Assembly (NCBI GenBank): GCA_964500775.1
Contig: CAZCQG010000030.1
Coordinates: 1 to 23,364, forward strand
Length of the DNA: 23,364 nt
Source of the DNA: CAZCQG01 sp964500775
GTDB taxonomy: Bacteria; Campylobacterota; Campylobacteria; Campylobacterales; CAZCQG01
Reading direction: 5' to 3'
Shown piece by piece: positions 15,633-23,064 of the stretch. Both the position numbers and the translations under genes were made by a program. Every line of letters begins with the position of its first letter. Within the stretch, counting starts at the first letter, position 1. Under the pieces are notes generated by a model. It did not search any database, was not told the DNA's origin, and worked only from the letters and a program-made list of their open reading frames with translations.

Positions 15633-15979
15633 TCTTGTACCACCTCTTCTTTGTTTTGTTTAAAACTCTCCCAAAAAGGGAAGGTTCTACATTGTGTAGG
15701 ACGTACGTCGTAGATTTTACACCTATTGCTCTCATCCAAAAAGATACAAGCGTATTCATTTCCGATTCTTTGTTCGATAAGCGAATACTTATATCCCACT
15801 TTTTTTAGATAACTAAGTGCAAAATGCTCAAACGTCACGCCAAGATAGTCCGCTATTGTAACCATCTCTTCCTTTTTTACCCAAATATATCCCGATTCTC
15901 CACGACAACACCGCGCTTGACAGCTCTCGCACTTTGCACTATCAAAACCGTATTCAAACCCCTCTTGCCGCAATATCAT
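15614..15979 (-). CDS. YkgJ-family cysteine-cluster protein
   Basis: A 121-residue cytoplasmic protein of the CxxCxxCC (YkgJ, PF03692-type) family, thought to bind a zinc or iron centre. Eight cysteines are present: C17, C20, C24 and C25 in CESCQARCC, then C78 (YACIFLD), C87 (RCKIY), C97 (PTQCRTFPF) and C117 (ECPGI). The sequence CKIYDVRPTQCRTFPFW is the most recognisable family signature. The function of the family is not established. It overlaps the methyltransferase gene by four bases (ATGA) and the lipoprotein gene by 19 bases, so it is an internal member of the chain. Confidence 0.88.
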   Translation of the reverse strand: MILRQEGFEYGFDSAKCESCQARCCRGESGYIWVKKEEMVTIADYLGVTFEHFALSYLKKVGYKYSLIEQRIGNEYACIFLDESNRCKIYDVRPTQCRTFPFWESFKQNKEEVVQECPGIL

Positions 15980-16677
15980 CGCAGTTCACACTTTATACTA
16001 TGGGTAGAAGCCGACAAAAACGCCTCCTTTGCTTCGCTTGTATATTCACTATTTTCATCAAAAACTATAAAGGGGGCTTGGAGGGTGATATTGCTCTTTA
16101 CCCCCCGTTTTGCCCGCACGAAAAAAATCGTACTTTTTCTCCCGACTTTGGGATGGAGGAATCTAATATCGGTGATTCCGAGTTTTTGTTTCTCTAAAGC
16201 CATCACGAGCCGATGCAGTTTTTTAGAATCGTAGCATAGATACAGCTCCCCGTTTTTCGCAAGGAGTTTTGCACTCTTTTCGATAAGCGCTTCTATGGGC
16301 AAATGCTCTTCGTAGCGGCTTTTGTTGATGGAGGGATTCTCGCTTTTTAGAGAGCCTTCGCAATAGAAGGGGGGATTGCAAACTATGTATTCAAAACTCT
16401 GCGTAAATTCAAACGCTCGAAAATCTCCCAAAAACACTTCGGAATCTATACTTGCGGTTTCGCTATTTTTTCGCGATAAAAAAACATTGTTTTCTTGAAT
16501 GTCTATCATCGAAAGACGCAAAGAAAAATCCCGCGCAAGCAATAAACCGAGTACGCCGTAGCCACACCCCACATCAAGTATGGAACGATTTTTTTTTAAA
16601 AATTTTTTGATGAAGTAGTACAAAAAAATCGTATCGCTGTTATAGCAGTAACCGTTTTGGTCTTGATAAAAAATCAT
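15976..16677 (-). CDS. TrmN6-like N6-adenine methyltransferase (predicted tRNA modification)
   Basis: A 233-residue Rossmann-fold SAM-dependent methyltransferase. DVGCGYGVLG (35-44) is the SAM-binding loop, IDIQENN (58-64) the acidic loop, and CNPPFY (100-105) the catalytic motif of enzymes methylating exocyclic adenine amines. Overall layout matches TrmN6/YfiC, which methylates A37 of tRNA(Val); PrmC/RsmC-like targets are less likely given the small size and absence of an N-terminal domain. ATG 16677 has GGGAG close upstream. It is the first gene of the minus-strand chain and is divergent from the propeller-solenoid gene, with a shared promoter region. Confidence 0.8.
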   Translation of the reverse strand: MIFYQDQNGYCYNSDTIFLYYFIKKFLKKNRSILDVGCGYGVLGLLLARDFSLRLSMIDIQENNVFLSRKNSETASIDSEVFLGDFRAFEFTQSFEYIVCNPPFYCEGSLKSENPSINKSRYEEHLPIEALIEKSAKLLAKNGELYLCYDSKKLHRLVMALEKQKLGITDIRFLHPKVGRKSTIFFVRAKRGVKSNITLQAPFIVFDENSEYTSEAKEAFLSASTHSIKCELR

Positions 16678-16705
16678 TCATCTCCCGTTATCCGTCGGTT
16701 TTCAC

Positions 16706-16720
16706 TATTTTACTAAAATA
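16706..16720. promoter_or_regulatory. Palindromic bidirectional -10 element
   Basis: TATTTTACTAAAATA is a perfect palindrome around a single central base. It gives TAAAAT on the plus strand (16714-16719) and the same hexamer on the minus strand (16712-16707). Distances to the two divergent starts (16762 and 16677) allow leaders of about 36 and 24 bases. The same hexamer, in an extended -10, lies before the histidine kinase gene. No clear -35 boxes are visible, as is common in Campylobacterota. Confidence 0.5.
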
Positions 16721-16761
16721 CCGATTTATAAAAGTTAATTAAAAGTTATACGGAGCAGTTT

Positions 16762-18909
16762 TTGAAACCTAAAAAAGTCATATCGCTAAAAAATCAGCCT
16801 CTTTGGTCAAGAATATCCAATGAAGAGGGGATAAATCTCATCGACAGCGGTGGAAATTTTAGAGTACTTAATAGCAAATATGAGGTCATTAGAGAATTAA
16901 AAAATAAATTTGCCCTCATCGAACCAAATACGAAGAACTATAAAATCTCTCCGTGCGGGAGATATGCTCTCTATGTAGATAGTGCCTCAGAAGAGACGAT
17001 TTGCTTTGATATGGAGCAAAAAACACCTATCGCCAAATATGAATTTAGTAAGCCTTATATCATTACGTTTGATAGTGAGTTTAAATATGTGATTCTCGGT
17101 GCTTATGACGGCAAGGTGGGATTGTTTCGATCGCTTAGCGGTGAATTCGTCAAAAAATTCCCGAGTCATCCCGATTATGTTTCCTGTGCGGCTTTTAATC
17201 AAAATAAGACCTACTTTATTACTGCCGATTTTGAAGGGACGCTCGTCATAAACAATGTCAGCACCGCCGCACAACCATTAAGAATGAAAATTTTTCGCGG
17301 TCGCCCTATCACAAAAATCTTTTTTCTGAAACACTATGTCTTAGTCGTCGCCAATGACATAGGAGAACTCGTATTTATCGAATATCCTAGAGCAAAAATC
17401 ATCAAAACGATACACACCAACAACAATAGAATAAACGACATCTCCGTAGGAAAAGACGGAAAATATATGTATGTAGGCTCAAGAGACGGCAAGGTCGCCC
17501 TTATCGAGCTAAAAGACCTTACGCTTGTCACAAACAAAATTATCTCGACGGGTTACAATATCTTTTCGCTCTCCTCAAACTTTGCCTCCGATTATCTGTA
17601 CCTAGGTACGGAAAATAGAGAACTCCTCGTCTACAAGATGCATGATGACAACGATTTAAAAGAGCTTATCGACGGAGAAAAATACAAAGAAGCGTACGAT
17701 TTGGCAAACGACAATTTTCTCCTCAAAGAATCGAGTCAATACGGAAGACTTGAGGGAATCTGGAGGGATAGATTTAGCAGAGCGTTCAAGCTTATGTACA
17801 ACAAACAGCCCGCACAAGGAATTGAGATGCTCGCCCCTTTCAGCGAGGTAAAGGAGAAAGGCTATCTCATTAATACGTTGATTCGAGATTTTAACAACTA
17901 CGATACGCTCGAAGAGGCGATACGTGACAAAAACTATATGAAGGTTTATTCGCTTATCGAACGGACGGAGTTTTTGAAAGATACGCCCGCATTTAAATCG
18001 CTCGAAGCAAAATGGGAAAAGCTCTATAAACTCGCCCAAGAGATAATGCTCAAAGAGATAGATGAAGCCAAAGCCAAAAGTGTTCTTTTGGAATTTTATA
18101 AAGTCCCTGCCAAGGTGCCTATCATCAACAACCTCCTAAGAAACAGAATCTTATTTATCGAGATGAAAAACACTATTAGCGCTAAAAATTTCAAAAAATT
18201 TTTCGGTCTTATTGCACGTAACAAATTTTTAAAAGACGTTCCCGAATACAGACAAGTCATCGACTTCGGCAATAAACTCTTAGAGATCGTCAATCGAAAA
18301 ATCGACAATAGGCAATATTCCGAGGTTTTAAAAGAGATAAACCTTCTTATGCAATTTCCCCACCTCGAAGAGAAAGTGACCCAAATAAAAGAGTTTGCCG
18401 ATTACGCAGGAAGATTTTTCGATTTTTACAATACGGGCAATGTCGTCTCTTGCTATAAAATAATCGATGAATACCCTCTTTTGATGGGATTTGATGAAGC
18501 GAGAAAACTCGAAAAAGACTGGAGTAGTATTGTCTATAATGCCGAAGAGTTAGCGGCAAAAGGTGATATGACGAGTATAAAAAATATCTTCTCACACTAT
18601 ATGGACTTGGAAACTAGACGACCGAAAATCGGGGAATTGGCAAAAATTGCCTATCTCGCACAATTTAGAAAAGCGATGATTTTCGAGTACAAAGATGAAG
18701 AGGGCTATAAAGATGCCGTACTCAAATATATCTTTATGTTCGGATTTGACGATGAGCTCGAAGAGATAGTAGACCAGCTCAAAAAAGATTTTGGCATAAA
18801 CCTCATGCTAGGCGAAAATCAAAAAGAGAAAAACAGGCAAGTTGACTGGTATAATATCACCAAAGGAAACTTTCCCGATGCTTTACTCCCCAAAGCTTCC
18901 GGTATATAA
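16762..18909 (+). CDS. WD40-like beta-propeller plus alpha-helical repeat protein
   Basis: A 715-residue protein with no signal peptide or membrane segment. Residues about 10-292 read as WD40-type blades (for example KYVILGAYDGKVGLFRSLSG at 108-127, TYFITADFEGTLVI, KYMYVGSRDGKVALIELKD). From about 298 it becomes entirely helical. Six related units are visible, near 303-345, 387-429, 472-510, 514-555, 555-597 and 598-640. The better ones share a pattern of K-N/K-Y/F, L-I/A, then FLKD-x-P-x-Y/F (403-411 and 488-496). Function is unknown; propellers and solenoids usually assemble proteins. Start is TTG at 16762 with CGGAG at spacing of about six. kdsB follows 17 bases later. Confidence 0.85.
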   Translation: MKPKKVISLKNQPLWSRISNEEGINLIDSGGNFRVLNSKYEVIRELKNKFALIEPNTKNYKISPCGRYALYVDSASEETICFDMEQKTPIAKYEFSKPYIITFDSEFKYVILGAYDGKVGLFRSLSGEFVKKFPSHPDYVSCAAFNQNKTYFITADFEGTLVINNVSTAAQPLRMKIFRGRPITKIFFLKHYVLVVANDIGELVFIEYPRAKIIKTIHTNNNRINDISVGKDGKYMYVGSRDGKVALIELKDLTLVTNKIISTGYNIFSLSSNFASDYLYLGTENRELLVYKMHDDNDLKELIDGEKYKEAYDLANDNFLLKESSQYGRLEGIWRDRFSRAFKLMYNKQPAQGIEMLAPFSEVKEKGYLINTLIRDFNNYDTLEEAIRDKNYMKVYSLIERTEFLKDTPAFKSLEAKWEKLYKLAQEIMLKEIDEAKAKSVLLEFYKVPAKVPIINNLLRNRILFIEMKNTISAKNFKKFFGLIARNKFLKDVPEYRQVIDFGNKLLEIVNRKIDNRQYSEVLKEINLLMQFPHLEEKVTQIKEFADYAGRFFDFYNTGNVVSCYKIIDEYPLLMGFDEARKLEKDWSSIVYNAEELAAKGDMTSIKNIFSHYMDLETRRPKIGELAKIAYLAQFRKAMIFEYKDEEGYKDAVLKYIFMFGFDDELEEIVDQLKKDFGINLMLGENQKEKNRQVDWYNITKGNFPDALLPKASGI

Positions 18910-18926
18910 TCCCAAAAAGGCTCTAT

Positions 18927-19649
18927 ATGATAATCATCCCCGCACGTATCGCATCCAATAGATTCCCTGCTAAAGTATTAGCCGATATACACGGCGAGCC
19001 GATGGTGATACGGGTAGCAAGACGAGTGCAAGGGTTAGATGACGTAGCTATCGCGACCGATTCTTTAGAGGTAGCGGACATTTGCAAAAAATACGGTTTC
19101 AAAGCGGTGATGACCTCCGATAAACACAAAAGCGGTACCGACAGAGTAAATGAGGCAGCGACTATTTTGGGGTTGGATGATGACGAAGTGGTCATCAATA
19201 TGCAAGCCGACGAACCTTTTATAGAAAAAGAAATTATAGAAAAGGTGATCAAAAGAACCGCTTCGCTTCGAGGAGAATCTAAAGAGATACTCATGACGAG
19301 CTGCTATAAACTCATCGATACCCATGAAGCCGATAATCCAAACTTCGTAAAAGTTGTCCTTGATAGAGACCTCAACGCCGTATACTTTTCTCGCAGTAAG
19401 ATTCCTTTCATCAGAGATGACGGCGACTATTTCTACAAAGGGCATTTGGGAATCTACGGTTTTTTACGAAGGGGATTGAAAATATTTTGCAATCTCGGCG
19501 GTAGTGAATTAGAAGACTTAGAAAAACTAGAACAACTCCGAGCACTCTATCATGGATACAAAATCGCGATGGTGGAGGTCAAAACCGAATCATTCGGCAT
19601 CGATACGCCGGAAGACTTACAAGAAGCGTTGAAAAAATTTAGCGCGTAG
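18927..19649 (+). CDS. kdsB: 3-deoxy-manno-octulosonate cytidylyltransferase (KdsB)
   Basis: Activates Kdo to CMP-Kdo for lipopolysaccharide inner-core synthesis. The 240-residue protein has the nucleotide-binding N-terminus IIIPARIASNRFPAKVL (2-18), ATDS (43-46), HKSGTDRVNEA (67-77) and NMQADEPFI (91-99), all diagnostic for KdsB. The C-terminal FGIDTPEDL segment also fits. ATG 18927 is 17 bases after the propeller-solenoid gene, with AAAAAGG upstream, so the two are likely cotranscribed. It supplies the acceptor sugar used by WaaC, encoded in the opposite-strand chain. Confidence 0.97.
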   Translation: MIIIPARIASNRFPAKVLADIHGEPMVIRVARRVQGLDDVAIATDSLEVADICKKYGFKAVMTSDKHKSGTDRVNEAATILGLDDDEVVINMQADEPFIEKEIIEKVIKRTASLRGESKEILMTSCYKLIDTHEADNPNFVKVVLDRDLNAVYFSRSKIPFIRDDGDYFYKGHLGIYGFLRRGLKIFCNLGGSELEDLEKLEQLRALYHGYKIAMVEVKTESFGIDTPEDLQEALKKFSA

Positions 19650-19654
19650 GGTGA

Positions 19655-19682
19655 GTAAAGTCGGGGAGAAATCCGACTTTAC
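19655..19682. terminator. Hairpin after kdsB, possible terminator
   Basis: A perfect 10-bp stem (GTAAAGTCGG at 19655-19664 with CCGACTTTAC at 19673-19682) with an 8-base loop lies six bases after the kdsB stop. No T run follows on either strand, so intrinsic termination would be weak. The stem also contains the stop codon of the candidate minus-strand small gene. Copies of TAGGGTGA flank it at 19647-19654 and 19685-19692. Confidence 0.4.
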
Positions 19683-19774
19683 CTTAGGGTGAGACTAGGG
19701 GTAGTGAGTTGCACGACTTTCTCCTTGGTCATTTGCGGTTGACTTTTAGAGCTGCTTGAGATCATTTCTTGCAT
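19679..19774 (-). CDS. Candidate small gene of 31 codons
   Basis: A minus-strand frame from ATG 19774 to TAA at 19681-19679. Upstream of the ATG is AGGAG with seven bases of spacing, as good a ribosome-binding site as any in the window. The predicted peptide begins MQEMISSSSKSQ, is rich in Ser, Thr, Gln and Lys, has no cysteine, no membrane segment and no signal peptide, and ends in a Pro/Ser/Thr/Leu-rich tail with a final Arg. I do not recognise a family. A TAGAAT -10-like element lies at 19817-19822 on the same strand. No peptide-modifying enzyme or exporter is nearby in the window. It could also be a chance frame in a regulatory RNA. Confidence 0.4.
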   Translation of the reverse strand: MQEMISSSSKSQPQMTKEKVVQLTTPSLTLR

Positions 19775-19905
19775 TTCCCTACTCCTATAAAATTAACTTA
19801 ATTAGGGTGAAATGAAATTCTATTACAAAATTCGTCGTCCGCACCCCTTAAACTGTATAAATTTTAATCACCCGTAAAAGTAATTAATTTTTTAACCGCA
19901 AATGA
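19729..19905. repeat. Spaced 12-bp inverted repeat
   Basis: TCATTTGCGGTT at 19729-19740 is the exact reverse complement of AACCGCAAATGA at 19894-19905, with 153 bases between. One copy lies inside the candidate small gene and the other just upstream of the histidine kinase promoter. It could be a binding site pair or a base-pairing element; chance is possible. Confidence 0.4.
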
Positions 19906-19914
19906 GCTATTTTT

Positions 19915-19923
19915 TGATAAAAT
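19915..19923 (+). promoter_or_regulatory. Extended -10 promoter of the histidine kinase gene
   Basis: TGATAAAAT fits TGn plus TAAAAT (19918-19923), preceded by a T run typical of Campylobacterota promoters. Transcription would start near 19930, followed by AAAGG (19932-19936) and the TTG start at 19944. An additional TATAAA (19856-19861) farther upstream could be a second, weaker promoter. Confidence 0.5.
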
Positions 19924-19943
19924 TCAATAAAAAAGGTTTTTGT

Positions 19944-21782
19944 TTGAAAAAACAATCATACAGATTGTTGTTTTTTGTGATTTGGGCGGTTATCGTTTCT
20001 CTACTGGTAGTCGGTCTTTTGAAGCAGAAGCGCTCGTTTACCGATGAGTACGGCAGTCAGATTCTTAATAATATGCAATACACTTTGCTACCTAGCAGAT
20101 ACATTAGCGACGCGATTTTTGAGATCGTCTCTTCAAATAGCGAAATCATCGAGATTATCAATCGAATGGATGACGAGGATGACGAAGCACTCAAAAGAAA
20201 GTACCGCATAGTAATCAAAGATATTCTCCGTAGCTCTTACGAACATCTCAATAAACTCGGCTTCGTGCAAATGCAGTTTCACGATAAATACGGAAAAAGC
20301 CTACTGCGTTTTAGCAATGAAGACATCTATGACGATTCTCTTATTTACGCGCGACCCTCTATCAAAAAAATGGTTGAGGAACAGACGGAATTTAGCGGCT
20401 TTGAAGTAGGAAAGCTCCAAAGCGGCATACGCTACCTCTATCCTATCTTCGATGAGCGAAAATACATAGGAAGCTTTGAGACGGTGCTAAATCCTATGTA
20501 TGTCGGTAGAGAACTTGAGAAAAAGCTCGGAGGAAATTTCCATTTCCTTATCAAGAAAAACACAATCGAAAAAAATACCCTTGGGTCGTTTTCCGATACG
20601 TATCGGACAAGCGATATAAGCGAAGAGTTTTATGAAATCAAGCAAGATTCTCGAATAAAACCGGAGCAAACTATTTCCATTACCGATACTTTTCCCAAAA
20701 TCGACGAAATAAAAACCCCGATCCTCACATACGACACATATGGCTTTCAAGACTACCTCGTCGGTATCTATCCCATCCATTCTATCTCCGGTGAGATAGA
20801 GAGCTATTTTATTTTTAGTAAAAAATCAAATGAACTGTTTGGGTTTACAAAAGATACGATTCTTGAAATATCGGCTTTTAGTATCGTTTTGCTCATTATA
20901 TACAAGCTTCTGACGAATTTACAACGAGAAAGAAATATCGCGGTTCTCCACAGAGAAGAGACCGATAGGCTCAATAAAAAGCTCAATGAACTCAATAAGA
21001 ATCTTGAAGAAAATATAAAAAACGAGGTGGAAAAAAATAGAGAAAAAGACCTCCTAATCTTAGAGCAATCCCGATATGCGACGATGGGCGAGTTGCTCAA
21101 CAATATATCGCACCAGTGGAGACAGCCCCTAAGCGGCATTTCGCTAGGGATAGAATCTATCGGCGAGATGCTAGATGAAGAGGTCATAGACAAAGAGTTT
21201 ATAGGTAAAACCATAGAACACACCGTCAAAGAGATAGAATACCTCTCGAAAACCATAGACGGTTTTAGAAAATATTTTGCGATAAAGAATGAAAAAAAGA
21301 GGGTGAATCTCAAAAAAGAACTCGAATCAATCATCAAGCTTATCTCCTCAAAAAGCACCATCAAGTCACAAACGCGCGTGATCGGAGCGGAGCTGGAGCT
21401 CATAATTAACTTTAGCGAGCTTTCGCAGGTGTGCATCAATATCCTCAATAACTCATTCGATAAGTTTGAGGAGCTACAAAAACACAATCCCGACTTTATC
21501 GGGGATATAAACATAGAGATAAGTAGAGACGAAAACTTTTTGACACTAGCTCTTGAGGACAACGGCGGAGGAATCAAACCCGAGATAATAGATAAAATCT
21601 ATGAGCCCTACTTCACGACGAAATTCCAATCACGAGGCACGGGAATAGGGCTTTATATGTGTAAAATTGTGATGGAGAACCACCTCAAAGGCTCGATTAG
21701 GGCATATAACAAAACGCGGGGTGCTTGCTTCGAGTTAAAAATACCCCTTGACCCGCAAGATAAAGAAACGACGTATTTGTAA
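19944..21782 (+). CDS. Sensor histidine kinase with periplasmic Cache-type domain
   Basis: A membrane-bound two-component kinase of 612 residues from the chosen start. TM1 is about 7-26 and TM2 about 306-323. Between them lies a sensor of about 280 residues with a dCache_3-like stretch (MQFHDKYGKSLLRFSNED, RPSIKKM, SGFEVGKLQSGIRYLYPIFD, YIGSFETVLN). A coiled coil precedes the HisKA domain with phospho-acceptor H390 in MGELLNNISHQWRQPL. The ATPase domain has NILNNSF, DNGGGI and GTGIGLYMCK. The ligand is unknown and no response regulator lies beside it in the window. I prefer TTG 19944, which has AAAGG seven bases upstream and lies after the -10 element. An in-frame ATG at 19902 would add 14 residues but lies upstream of that promoter and lacks a ribosome-binding site. 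Confidence 0.9.
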   Translation: MKKQSYRLLFFVIWAVIVSLLVVGLLKQKRSFTDEYGSQILNNMQYTLLPSRYISDAIFEIVSSNSEIIEIINRMDDEDDEALKRKYRIVIKDILRSSYEHLNKLGFVQMQFHDKYGKSLLRFSNEDIYDDSLIYARPSIKKMVEEQTEFSGFEVGKLQSGIRYLYPIFDERKYIGSFETVLNPMYVGRELEKKLGGNFHFLIKKNTIEKNTLGSFSDTYRTSDISEEFYEIKQDSRIKPEQTISITDTFPKIDEIKTPILTYDTYGFQDYLVGIYPIHSISGEIESYFIFSKKSNELFGFTKDTILEISAFSIVLLIIYKLLTNLQRERNIAVLHREETDRLNKKLNELNKNLEENIKNEVEKNREKDLLILEQSRYATMGELLNNISHQWRQPLSGISLGIESIGEMLDEEVIDKEFIGKTIEHTVKEIEYLSKTIDGFRKYFAIKNEKKRVNLKKELESIIKLISSKSTIKSQTRVIGAELELIINFSELSQVCINILNNSFDKFEELQKHNPDFIGDINIEISRDENFLTLALEDNGGGIKPEIIDKIYEPYFTTKFQSRGTGIGLYMCKIVMENHLKGSIRAYNKTRGACFELKIPLDPQDKETTYL

Positions 21783-21809
21783 AAAAAACTACAAAAATGT
21801 CTATTTTTT

Positions 21810-21842
21810 AATCTGTTTTTAGATTCACTCTCCTTTTTTTTT
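21810..21842 (+). terminator. Weak terminator-like hairpin before amt
   Basis: A 5-bp stem (AATCT at 21810-21814 with AGATT at 21821-21825) around a T-rich loop is followed, after eight bases, by a run of nine T (21834-21842). The short stem and the gap before the T run make this a weak candidate. Confidence 0.3.
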
Positions 21843-21858
21843 AGAGAAAATTATCCCT

Positions 21859-21864
21859 TATACA
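21859..21864 (+). promoter_or_regulatory. Possible -10 element of amt
   Basis: TATACA lies 21 bases before the amt TTG start, after a long T run. I looked for a sigma-54 site (GG and GC at -24/-12), common before nitrogen genes, and saw none that was convincing in 21783-21885. Confidence 0.35.
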
Positions 21865-21885
21865 TTCAAAACAAAGGGGTGCTCT

Positions 21886-23058
21886 TTGGAGAATTTCAGC
21901 TTTATAATCGACACGTTCTTCTTGTTGTTTGCGGCAACACTTATCATACTCATGGCTCCGGGGTTTGCGATGCTAGAGGCAGGGATCGTCAGGACGAAAA
22001 ACGTCGTAACGGTACTTATGGGCAATATTATGCTCTACACTATAACTTCGATGGTTTTTTTGGTATGGGGTTATAACTATATGTTTGGCGGCAGCGGCTT
22101 TTTTTTAGAGGGCTTTGTGAGTGAAAACTATAGCAAATACGCGATATTTTTCTTTCAGATGGCTTTCGTCTCAAAAACGGTCTCCATCATCAGCGGCGCG
22201 GTGAGTGAGCGTATCAGGGTGTGGCCTTTTATGTTTTTCGCGGTCGTAATGAGCGGCGCGATTTATCCGATAGTGGGTTCTTGGACTTGGGGCGGGGGAT
22301 TCTTAAAGGAGTTCAACGATTTTGCGGGAAGCACTATCATCCACTCCGTCGGAGGCTGGGCGGCACTAGCGCTTATTTTGGTTTTGGGAGCGCGTGATGG
22401 CAGATACACAAAAGACGGAAAAATACGGGCGATCCCCGCATCTAACATCCCTTTAGTAACATTGGGTGCATTGCTGTTGTGGATCGGTTGGTTTGGATTT
22501 AACGGCGGATCTGCCCTCTCGATAAGCTCAAAAGAGCAGGCCGATCTCGTTGCAATGGTGATAGTTAATACTAATACCGCAGGGCTTGCAGGTGCTCTTG
22601 TGACGGCTTTATTGATGCAATTTATCTACGGTAAACTTGATATTACGATGATATTAAACGGAGCACTAGGAGGTCTTGTCGCTATTACCGCCGCACCCGA
22701 TGTGAGCATTTGGGCACCGTTTATCGTCGGCGGCATAGGCGGAGCATTAGTCGTATTTGCCGTCCCCTTTTTCGACAAGTTAAAAATTGACGATCCCGTC
22801 GGTGCGCTCTCGGTGCATCTAGTAAACGGTATTTGGGGGACGATCGCCGCAGCGATTTTTAAAGACGGAGTTTCGTTTGCCACGCAAATAAAAGGAATCG
22901 TAATTATCGGCGGCTTTACTTTTGTAGTTTCATACGTTGCGTTTTACCTCATCAATAAACTCATAAAAGTGCGGGCGAGCAGAGAGGCGGAATACGAAGG
23001 GCTAGACCTCAATGAATGTGGGCTAGAAGGGTATCCTGAATTTATAAAAAATAATTAA
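21886..23058 (+). CDS. amt: Ammonium transporter (Amt family)
   Basis: A 390-residue integral membrane channel for ammonium, probably trimeric with 11 membrane helices. Diagnostic features are MAPGFAMLEAGIVR (23-36), SGAVSERIRVW (103-113), SWTWGGGFL (132-140), DFAGSTIIHSVGG with D145 and the first pore histidine H153, NTNTAGLAGAL (228-237), and the second pore histidine H311 in GALSVHLVNGIWGT. The C-terminal tail contains LDLNECGLEGYPEF, close to the conserved E-x-G-x-D/E-x-x-x-HG-x-x-Y-type tail, though the usual His is replaced (GLEGYPE). Start is TTG at 21886 with AAAGGGG upstream. No glnK/PII gene lies downstream; the next gene is convergent six bases away. Confidence 0.96.
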   Translation: MENFSFIIDTFFLLFAATLIILMAPGFAMLEAGIVRTKNVVTVLMGNIMLYTITSMVFLVWGYNYMFGGSGFFLEGFVSENYSKYAIFFFQMAFVSKTVSIISGAVSERIRVWPFMFFAVVMSGAIYPIVGSWTWGGGFLKEFNDFAGSTIIHSVGGWAALALILVLGARDGRYTKDGKIRAIPASNIPLVTLGALLLWIGWFGFNGGSALSISSKEQADLVAMVIVNTNTAGLAGALVTALLMQFIYGKLDITMILNGALGGLVAITAAPDVSIWAPFIVGGIGGALVVFAVPFFDKLKIDDPVGALSVHLVNGIWGTIAAAIFKDGVSFATQIKGIVIIGGFTFVVSYVAFYLINKLIKVRASREAEYEGLDLNECGLEGYPEFIKNN

Positions 23059-23064
23059 TGATTT

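Noticed and set aside
19902..19943. ATG 19902 as the start of the histidine kinase
   Set aside because: It lies upstream of the best -10 element, lacks a ribosome-binding site, and adds a charged stretch before the first membrane segment; TTG 19944 has AAAGG at good spacing.
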